64,000 bases of DNA from Posidonia oceanica (Eukaryota; Streptophyta; Magnoliopsida; Alismatales; Posidoniaceae). Below are positions 55,486 to 64,000 of the stretch, piece by piece (the stretch's first letter is position 1; each line of letters starts with the position of its first letter). The position numbers were made by a program, and so were the translations under genes. The stretch is from the NCBI GenBank assembly GCA_037176725.1, contig JAZBRS010000074.1, positions 63,864,001 to 63,928,000 of the forward strand, read 5' to 3'. The notes beneath the pieces were generated by a model. It ran no database searches and was not told the origin of the DNA. It saw only the letters and a list, made by a program, of their open reading frames with translations.

Positions 55486-58400
55486 TGTTGACACCCCATT
55501 TTGACAGGCTTGATCAATTGAAATCTTCTGGTAGCTTCTGGATTCAAATCTAGGTCCAAACCTACACAATCCTTTTCATCCTTCTCTCCAAAACTAGCCC
55601 AAACTTAACCTAGAATTACACTCCTTTCCCAAGCCCAAAAACTACCCAAAAACCATAGGAAAACTCACCATTCCCAACTTAGTAAACCTACCCAAGAACC
55701 CTCAAAATTTCAAACCAAAACCAATCCCAAAAACCCTAGAAAACCTAGGTAAAACTACCCTCTTTCTACACCTCAAAACCCTTCCAAAACTTTCCCAAAT
55801 CTAAACCCAAACCCTAGGTCGAACACTAGAGACCCTAGGCCACACACTCCCCAAATTTCCTTCCTTTTCTAAACCTCTAACCCCTCTATTTATCCAAATT
55901 ATCCTTTTCTCTCTCCTAGATTATTCTTTTCTCTCTCCTCTCTCTCTCTCCTGATTATCCTCCTTCTTTTCCCCCCTTCTCTTCCTTCTTCTTGCCTGGC
56001 TATGGGCCCTCCTTGTGCATCTATCTCTTCTGAATCTTATTGATATTTTTATCTTATTTTTAGCATTTTCTTTGGTTTTCTAAAAATTATTTTCTCTCCA
56101 CTCCTCTCTTTCATCTTTATTCCCTCATTTCCCCCTTTTCTTCTTCCTTTTTCTTTTCTTTTCCTCTCTTCTACTAAATCCCTAAAAATCCTTAAAAACC
56201 TTTAAAAACTCTAAAACAAAAGGAAAACAAACCAAAACCCTAAAAGAAATAATTAAAAACATTAAACAAACAATTAAAAACCAAAACCTAACTAAATCTA
56301 GCTAAAATGGAAAACTAAGAATGCAACTTAAAAAATGCAAAACAAACAAAAATAAAATGCTGTAAAATCAAGGAAAAAACCAAAATATAATCAAAACAAG
56401 TAAAAATGAAGACCCTACTAAAAACAATCAAGAAAACAAATCCTAAAAGAAAGGAAACACTTAAGAAATGCTAAGGCTAGTAATTAAGAAAGAAAAACTT
56501 AACTTAACAATTCTAAAAGAAACAATTTGAAAACTTAATTAAAAAATAGAAACAAACAATCAAAAATCTAAAAGCACTTAATTAAGAACTTAACAAGAAA
56601 ACCTAACCTAAAAAATATCAAAGGAACTTAACAAACAAAGATCAAAAAACAAATCAAAGAAGACTTAAGGAAAAAAAAGACTAAAATCAAAAATCTAAAA
56701 CTCACCCTAATTAATTTAAAAACAAAATTTAAAAAATCCTAATTAACATTCCAAGTACTTAACAAGAAAAACATAATTTAAAAACAACTTAAAAGACTTA
56801 ACAAACATTTAAACAAAATCAAAAACGATTTAAAGGAAAGAAAACCCCAAAGAACCCTAATCAAAACTAAAACTCTTTAATCTTAATTAACTAATAAAAA
56901 ACAATCATTAAAAAACTTAATCAAAGTCCTAACTTAAAACACAACCATTCTAAAAACCTTTCCCATTTTTATTTTATTTTTATCTTTTCTATTTTCTTCT
57001 TCTTTCCCTTCTTCTTTCCCTTTCTTCCTTTCTTCCTTTCTTTCTATTTTCCTTTCCTTTTCTTCCTGGGCCCGGTCCGGCCCATTCTCCCCACCAGCCC
57101 TTCCTTCCTTTCCTTCCCTTTTTCTTTCTTTCTTTTTTTCTTTTTTCTTCTCCGCACCAGGCCCGGCCCGCACACCTTCTTCCTCCTCTTCCCTCCTTCT
57201 TCTTCTTCCTCCATAGTTCCTCTCCCGCCAGCATCTTCCTCTCCTCTTCAAAATTTGATTTCTCTCTTCCCTCTCGATCCCATCAGCCTCCAGCTCATCT
57301 CCTCCTCTCTCAGCGACTTCTCCAGGGGGGCATTTAATGCCCGTCACCTCCGGTCGTCCTCCCTCTGTCAACCGCAGCTCGCGCCGGTGGGATTTCAAAA
57401 TCCCAGCCCGCGCCCGTCACTCCTTCAACTCCTGCATAAAACCTCAGCAATCCTCCTCCTTCACTGCCTTTTGTCGTCCGAGAGAGAGAGAGCAATCCAG
57501 AGAGCAGAGCGCACCAGAACTCCCTCCTTCTTCCACTGAAATCGAGCCTTCTTCTTCTTCATCCTTTCCACTAGAACCAGAGCACCCAACAGCCCTAAAA
57601 CTTCTCCCAATTCACCCCCCAATCTCACCCAAACATCCAGCACTTCAGCCCCTCCACTCCACGACCAAACCATCTCTGAATTCACCTCCCAATCACCTGA
57701 AAACACCCACAGAACCCAACACTTCCCCTTCCAAAATTCCGAGCACATCAGACCACTAAATCCCCCCAAAATCCACCCAGCAACTCACCAAAACACCACC
57801 TTCCAGAACCCCTAAACCATCAGCCCGACAACTCTCCACAGGCCAGACCCTCCATTTCAAACACCTGCACCCATTCTGCCCAGAAATCAACCCAGCGACC
57901 AATCTTCTTCTCCAACCCTCCACTAGCCTTTCCAAGCATCCAGAAACACTCACCAAGCAACCAGAAGCTCGCAGGTACCCTCCAACTGATCCAGAGAGCA
58001 GTACACTATCTCCCCCACCTCAGGCGACTCCTGCAGCACCCAAAAATCGCCGTTCCTTCCTCCGGCTTCAAAGCTTCGCTTCGAGCGACCAGGAAGCACC
58101 GGAGGACTCCGTGGAACCGACTTCGATCCTCGCAAGCCGCCGACAACGCCCGCAGCTACCAGTCCAACCTCGCCGACCTCTGCTGAGACAGCCGACGTCG
58201 GGGAAGCACTCCGGACGCACAAACCGGTACTGCACTCTCTTATCAGCTTAGTCTCCCTCCTCTCTTGCTTTTCCGCCCTTTAGACTAGGGTTCCAGCCCC
58301 TCCTGCCCGGGGTCAACGCCGCTGTCTCCCTTCTTCTCCGGCGAGCTCCGGCTCTATCACGCCGCTCCGGTCAGCAGAAGCACCCTCCGATCGTCGCCCG

Positions 58401-60234
58401 AGGTCTGGGGAGCTTCCAGGAGCACGCCTGTGCTTCCAGAATGCTCCCTCGATGCTCTGGCCCTCCGGTCTGCTCCAAAGTCTCCTACACTGTTCCATCG
58501 TCTTCTCCGACCGTCCTCAGGCTATGCTGTGGCTCGCCGACGCTGCAGCAACCTCCGTTCGGCTCCGGAGCAGGTCGCTCGCCGGTCAATGCCTCACCAA
58601 CACCCCCTTCCTCCCTCGACGATCGCTGGTAGCAACTGCTACAATGGCCGTCGTTCTGTGATTTTACTGTAGCGTTATTTTTCCTTACCATGCTATTTTG
58701 CGATTAAATTGCATTTTCTGCTCCTATTTTTATTTTATTACATTCTGGTCCTGCCTTTGTTTAAGATTCATTTAATTCTGAATTTAAATCTTATTAAATT
58801 GCATGAAAAACCTAAAAAACTGTCTAATTGCATATTGGTCCTTCTACTGTGTTTTCTATTTAAGTTCATTTTAGTTCAGGCCCTCTGGTTTTCATTATTG
58901 CATGTTAGTCCTTTAATTAATAATCTGATTTAATGCTTTAATTTTACCTTAGTAAATTGCATTTTTAAACCCTGTCTTTTTCATCATTTGCATCTTAGTC
59001 CTCTGTTCTGTAAACTTATGCATTTATTTTGCATCTTTTCTTACTGCATTGCATTATTTCCCCCATGCATTTTAATTTTTGCATATAGGTCCTCCATATC
59101 ATGCACAGCATCTGTTAAATCACATTTTTGCTTATTAAACTGCATTTTAGACCCTGCATGTTTAAAAATTGCATATAGGTCCTCTGTTTGCATTCACAGA
59201 CCATTTAAGACCACTGTTTTGCTTACAAAATTGCATTTCAACCCCTGCATGTTTCAAAATTGCACGTTAATCCCCCATATGATTTCAAAACTTATCCTAA
59301 TGCATGTTTACCTTATAAAATTGCATTTTGAACCCTGCATTTTGCAAAATTGCACTCAGACCCTCCAGTTCTCAAAAACCTTGCATAAAAGCCCCCTAAC
59401 TTTTCAAAATCTTTGCATTTAGACCCCCACTTTTTCAAAAATTGCACATAAGTTCCCAAGTTTTCTGAAAAATCATCCTTAGGTCTTTTCTTGCATTTTT
59501 GCATGCATTGCACTCATGCATCTTTGCATTTGGCATTCCTGCACACACTTAAGCATTCTTAGCTCTCATTTACATGGGAGGACCTGTTTTGCACACCCCT
59601 AGGACCTCCTGTACACCTAGATCCATTCTTCTCCCCTGTTCTGGCCCCTCTGCCTTGAAGCTGGGATATCTTCAGATCTGGCCGTTGGATCTTCTCAACC
59701 AAGCTACCTGGACGACCCCGGTGGAGCGCTCTTCAGCATGGACTAAGCATTTCTCAGATCAGGCTTCAGATTTCCAAGGTAAGTCCTCCTGAACCCCTGC
59801 ATCGCATTCATTTGCACACCATTTGCATTACAAGCATTGTTTTTGCTTTCTGATTTCTCGAGCATGTAGATTAGGACTCCCTCTTCTTATCTATCGAATC
59901 TGTCTCCTCTTTTCGCGTACTCCCAGTGCTTTGTGTTGCGTTTCCCCTGGATTCACCACTAATTGCAACTTTCTTCCCCTTTTCCACGATCCGATCGCAT
60001 CGCGAGCTTTTGGTAGTATGCGAGACACATCGTGGGACACTTTGGTGGGAACAGTCACAAAACAGTGGTAATCCCTCCACTTGCTTCTCTTTCCCTTTGT
60101 AGGTCTTCACACCTACTTTGCGCGGTCCCTAAACAGTGTCTGTTCTCACACACGCACTATTTGCTTCCCCCTTGCTTCTCTTGCTCTTCCTCCTTGCATT
60201 TGCATCTATATGGCTTTATCGATGTTTTATTTCG

Positions 60235-60900
60235 CCTGTTTTGGCATCGTTTTGCGTGTCCGCTTTGTCTTTGGCACTGTTTCACGTGTCCGCTTTGCTT
60301 TTGGCACCGTTTTGCATGCCCGCTTCGTCTTTGGCACCGTTTTGCGTGCTCGCTTTGCTTTTGTCACCGTTTTGCATGCCCGCTCTGTTTTTGGCACCTT
60401 TTTGCGTGCCTGCTTCGCTTTTGGCACCGTTTTGCGTGCCCGCTCTGTTTTTGGCACCTTTTTGCGTGCCCGCTTCGCTTTTGGCACCGTTTTGCGTGCC
60501 CTCTCTGTCTTTGGCAGCGCTTTGCGTGCCTGCTTCGCTTTTAGCACTGTTTTGCGTGCCCGCTCTGTCTTTGGCACCGCTTTGCGTGCCTGCTTCGCTT
60601 TTGGTACCGTTTTGCGTGCCCGCTCTGTCTTTGGCACCGTTTTGCGTGCCCACTTCACTTTTGGCACCGTTTTGCATGCCCGCTCTATCTTTGGCATTGT
60701 TTTGCGTGTCCGCTTTGCTTTCTTGCACCGTTTTGCATGCCGTTCTTGTTTCTTGCACTGTTTTGCGTGCTGGCTTTGTTTTCTCGCACCGTTTCGCATG
60801 CCGCTTTGTTTTCTACACCGTTTCGCATGCCACTTTATTTTCTTGCACCGTTTCGCGTGTCGCTTCTGTTTCTCGCATCGTTTTGCGTGTTTTATGCCGT
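60235..60900 (+). repeat. 30-bp repeat in 60-bp higher-order units (solo LTR)
   Basis: TTGGCACCGTTTTGCGTGCC alternates with a similar unit; the 60-bp period is exact from about 60300 to 60720 and then decays into TTTTCTTGCACCG forms. The matching part of the E LTR (24020-24340) has only a few loose copies, so the array grew in this lineage. Confidence 0.88.
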
Positions 60901-60970
60901 TTTCTCTTGCATGTCGCCTGCACCGCTTGGTTTTACCGCTGTTTTACTTTTCCGTCTGCATTTGCATATA

Positions 60971-61293
60971 GGGCAGTGATGCTTACTACCTGGAGTTCTC
61001 ACGGACCAAGTTTCGACCGGTTCGGAACACAGACAGCGTTGCTGAGCACTGAGACTGCACGTTTACTTCCTTGCATTGCATCCCATCACTTAGAGCACAC
61101 CTATGAGCATTCATTCAGGCATTCATTGGCATTTAAGCATTCAAACCTGCATTTCCTTGCGTATGCAAGCGTAAGCCTAGAAAGACCGATTCTCGGGCGT
61201 GTCGGGGGTGCCTAACACCTTCCCCGCACGTAACAAGAGTCCTTGCCCAGTCTTTTGGCCCATAATGACCATATTGCCCTTATCCTAGGCATG
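60971..61293 (+). promoter_or_regulatory. Conserved LTR block, solo LTR
   Basis: Same block and near-invariant centre as at 11330-11660 and 24389-24710. Confidence 0.55.
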
Positions 61294-61598
61294 AGTCATA
61301 TCATTTGCATTCATTTGCATTTGTTTTCCCTTACATTGCTTTGCATTGCATCCTTTGCTTGGTTTTGCGTGTTAACTCACGCATTTCCCCCGATTTTCCT
61401 TGTCTTCCGATAATAGACACGGTGGCGACTCTGAATTGTCTTATCTTCTTCTTTTCTTATCTTTTCTCCTCTGTTTTAAGTGTTTTCGAATTGAGCCCTC
61501 CTCCTCGAACATAGTCGCTTATAGTAAGCCTGATTCCGATCGGTGCACGCGAGCTTCTGGTAGTGTGCATGGACGATCTGAACACTGGAATTACTACA

Positions 61599-61603
61599 AC
61601 TGG
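61599..61603. other. Target site duplication of solo LTR, right copy (ACTGG)
   Basis: Matches 55481-55485. Confidence 0.93.
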
Positions 61604-62219
61604 CCTTGCATCTGGGTCTAAGGGCAAGTTGTGCACAACTATTTCAATGTCGAGGCCCACCATATCCTCATAGCTCCAGGCAAAGACATCCGCATACTCT
61701 TTCAAGAATGCAATGAATTCTGCTCTAGCCTGGGGCGACAGAAGGGCGCTGATGCGGACCTCTCTGACTTCTTCTGCCATGCCAATACTGACAACCTCTG
61801 TCTCCTCTTCGACATGGAGGTTGGGGCCTTCTGGATCGTCGTCGTGGGACCGGAACTCAGGCGATGGTTCGTCATTCTCATCTTCGCCTGTATCATCCTC
61901 CTCTCCATATGCACTAAGTTCTGAGAGGATCTCCTTCTCAAAGGTTGGATCTGAGATATCGAAGGAGTGCAAGTGTTCTGCTGCTTGGCGCTAGTGACGC
62001 TTCAGGATGGTCACGCATACCCGAGTGTTTTTATACCCTCGGCGCGCGACCTCTGTCCTGGCAAGCTCCTCAGCTGTTTCTGCCTGCTCTGACTCTGCTG
62101 ATTCTGTTAACTCTACTGCTGCTAACTGTACTGCTGGTGACTGCTGCGCTGCATATTGTGCTGCTACCGATACATGCTGTACTACCGCTACTTGCGCATA
62201 TTGCTCTGCTACTACTGCA

Positions 62220-62660
62220 TGCTATTCTACTAATATAGGTGCATGTTGCTCTACTAATATAGGTGCATGTTGCTCTACTAATATAGGTGCATGTTGCTCT
62301 ACTGCTACTGCATGTTGCTCTATATCTACTGCATGGTGCTCTGCTTCTACTGCATGGGACTCTACATCTACTGCATGGTGCTCTACATCTACTGCATGGG
62401 ACACTACTTCTACTGCATGGGACTCTGCATGGGGCTCTGCATGGGACTCTGCATGGAACTCTACATGGGGCTGTGCATGGGACTCTGCATGGTGCTCTGC
62501 ATGGGACTCTCTTCCTTCTGCATGGTGCTCTGCATGGGACTCTGCATGGGACTCTCCTCCTTCTGCATGGTGCTCTGCATGGGGCTCTGCATGGGACTCT
62601 GCATGGGATTCTCCTCCTTCTGCATGGTGCTCTGCATGGGACTGTACTGCTGGTGCATCT
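62220..62660 (-). repeat. Coding minisatellite: His-Ala-Glu repeats in linker
   Basis: Twelve- to fifteen-bp units (GCATGGGACTCT and variants on the plus strand; GCAGAGTCCCAT sense) encode about 140 residues of ESHAEHHAEGG-like sequence, including three tandem QHAPILVE units. E has a QSAE/SAAES-type repeat in the same place, so the repeat was amplified independently. Confidence 0.8.
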
Positions 62661-64000
62661 TGCTCTGCTACTGCTGCTTTGCCTATATGTGGCATGCGCT
62701 GCACAAACCATCGAGACCCACCCCCTGGCTGCAGGGTGATCAGCTCATCTGGTTTGATGGGTGCCTCAAGCGCTAGATCTTCCTCTAGGACCATGATAGA
62801 GGGATCTGTAGCCACAGCCTTCCCCTTCTTTTGCGCAGTCTCATGTTCTGCCACGTCCTGTGCTAGGGACGCGAGCTGCTCCTGGAATAACTGCTCCAAG
62901 TCTCCCATAGAGAAGTCAATCTGAGCATCAATAGCCGCTCCTGCCTCCTCATCTGAGGGTTAGTCGACGTAATAAGCGACTGCCGGGCTTGCAGCCGGCC
63001 CTGGCTCGACTGCTGGGCTTTCTGCTACTTGGGGTATCTGCTTAGCTGCTGCTGAATATGCTGCCAGGATTACTGCTGGTGCCCACGGGGAGGCACAACC
63101 GCTCTTCTGAGGGGCCGATGGCTGGGCCTCCATGCTTGGGGATGAAACGCCGGTGCCCGTGGGTGACAGTGGTGGTCTCCCGGTAGCAGCGGCGAGAATC
63201 TTCCGCATAGCAAGATCTGCTGAGGCTGACAGCGGTGTGCCTGACTGAGCCGCCCAGCTTGCTTGTGGCGCTGTCAATGATGCGGGCTGAGTCACGCTGT
63301 CTCCTAACCCGACTGACTGTGCTGCCTGAGAAAGTGATTTCCAAGCTGGTGTGGCTGCGGCCACAAGCTGACTGCCGGGTAACACCGGTGGGCGTGCTCC
63401 TGGCTCTAGTGCTGGAGCTGCAACTGTTGGCAACTTTGGTGACGCTGCAGGAAGAAGGGAAGCTGTCAGCCCTGCCCCAGGGTTTGCCAATTCTGCTGCT
63501 TCATTGGTAAGTGCTAAGCAAACTGACCGGGACGCAGTCGTGCTGAGCTGGTCCTTGCTGCTGGTTGGCGCTGCCTCAACTATACCAGACTCTTCCTCAT
63601 CTGAGTAATAGTCCTCGATGCAGACCCATTCTTCTTCTGGTAGCTGAGAACTTGGGTATAGCGCCTGCTGCATTGAGGCTTTACTGCTGCCTGATTCCAG
63701 GATACCTGCACTGGTGAAGTTAGTGAGGTCCTGCGGAATAGCCATCCTCTGATCCTTGGGCAACATGCATCTGTCTTTACTGGACTGCAAATCATATCCA
63801 AGGCCTTCAGACTCTCTTCACTCTACTGCTTGGACTGGCTCAGCGATTCCCTGGCCATACCGCCCGAGCGGCGCTCCTTTGACATAGCCCCACCTGTGAC
63901 AGACATTTTCGACCATCCGGAAGGGGTTGCTGTGAACGGCCAAGGAGTTGACACGTTAAAGATCAAGTACAAAGCTAACCGGCTCACACCGATTAACTCG

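Larger units (their letters stand above)
55486..61598 (+). mobile_element. Solo LTR, 6.11 kb
   Basis: Starts TGTTGACACCCC and ends TACTACA, with ACTGG on both sides and no internal region, so it is what remains after LTR-LTR recombination. The layout copies the E LTR: pyrimidine-rich (55900-56170), A-rich (56170-56950), candidate promoter (56950-57090), GC-rich (57200-58660), TTGCATTTNAG repeats (58680-59520), 30/60-bp array (60235-60900), conserved block (60971-61293) and a PBS-like word (61423-61433). No gene is supported. Confidence 0.93.
47291..64000 (-). mobile_element. Element C: decayed Tat/Ogre-type element, interrupted twice
   Basis: Minus strand, entering at the right edge within the protease to RT linker. 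It runs 64000-61599, then (past the solo LTR) 55485-47291, then (past element E) 19108-15694, its 3' LTR. Content: G-patch, linker, RT, two RNase H domains, integrase, PMD-like gene, repeat tail, pre-LTR block, LTR. It has many stops and a frameshift. Its sequence is close enough to E to align over the whole length. Confidence 0.88.
61599..64000 (-). pseudogene. pol: Start of RT region, linker and G-patch of element C (partial)
   Basis: All in one minus-strand frame and collinear with 29890-31980 of E: G-patch (RWGYVKGAPLG near 63870-63920), low-complexity linker, His-rich repeat, acidic segment and the YADVFAWSYEDM stretch leading to RT, cut at 61603 by the solo LTR. Stops include TGA 63818-63820, TAA near 62960, TAG near 62222, TAG near 61973, and a further TAA near 63945. 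At the site where E has TAA (31818) this copy has a Glu codon. The protease lies beyond the window. Confidence 0.82.

Noticed and set aside
60081..61215. ORFs of 296 and 359 codons in the solo LTR
   Set aside because: Produced by the 30/60-bp array; Cys/Phe/Ala-rich repeats with no homology, inside an LTR.
62287..62776. Plus-strand Leu/Cys-rich ORFs of 150-305 codons at 62007-62924
   Set aside because: Antisense of the His-Ala-Glu coding minisatellite of element C.
1..64000. Host genes, tRNA, rRNA or organelle DNA
   Set aside because: None recognised; all coding similarity is to LTR retrotransposon domains or their extra gene.

Overview
The window looks like repeat-dense nuclear DNA of a seed plant, probably an angiosperm. 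Every stretch I can assign belongs to nested, very large Ty3/gypsy LTR retrotransposons of the Tat/Ogre type. The evidence is multi-kilobase LTRs (3.3 to 6.1 kb), a tRNA-Arg-like primer binding site, a CX2HX4HX4C gag finger, a DNGS protease, a G-patch, two RNase H domains in series, and long tandem-repeat tails between integrase and the 3' LTR. I see no host gene, tRNA or rRNA gene. The species cannot be named from this sequence.

Layout. (1) 1-11899, plus strand: right part of element A, a pol-less non-autonomous member with leader, decayed gag carrying a duplicated zinc module, satellite-like tail and a 3.9 kb 3' LTR. (2) 11900-15693, minus strand: element B, decayed gag and protease, interrupted by A. 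(3) 15694-18968, minus: an LTR that is the 3' LTR of element C and is fused almost directly to B's gag start. (4) 19109-47290, plus: element E, a complete 28.2 kb element with 5.86 kb LTRs about 99.5% identical by eye, flanked by the duplication GACCC. It sits in the tail of C. (5) 47291-64000, minus: rest of element C (tail, plant-mobile-domain-like gene, integrase, RNase H, RT, linker, G-patch), leaving the window at the right. (6) 55486-61598, plus: a 6.1 kb solo LTR flanked by ACTGG, inserted just upstream of C's RT domain. The order of events was C/B first, then A, E and the parent of the solo LTR, all three inserted on the plus strand into minus-strand relatives.

Gene logic of E. The transcript should start in the LTR, prime from tRNA-Arg at 24965-24982, and encode Gag, then, after an in-frame UAG also found in B, protease with G-patch, then RT, two RNase H domains and integrase. 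Downstream lies a sense-oriented extra gene of about 392 codons resembling plant mobile domain (PMD/DUF7745-like) proteins, then a hairpin-rich repeat tail, the polypurine tract and the 3' LTR. E is young but defective: a gag frameshift, nonsense codons in pol and the extra gene, and loss of a zinc ligand in integrase.

The most unusual signal is in the tails. Their repeats differ in sequence between elements, yet they are built from short hairpins whose stems change on both sides together. A separate hairpin and a block before the polypurine tract are also shared by A, C and E with compensatory changes. This suggests selection on RNA structure rather than passive satellite growth. A second point of interest is the retained PMD-like gene with a possible splice acceptor 47-48 nt before its ATG in both copies.
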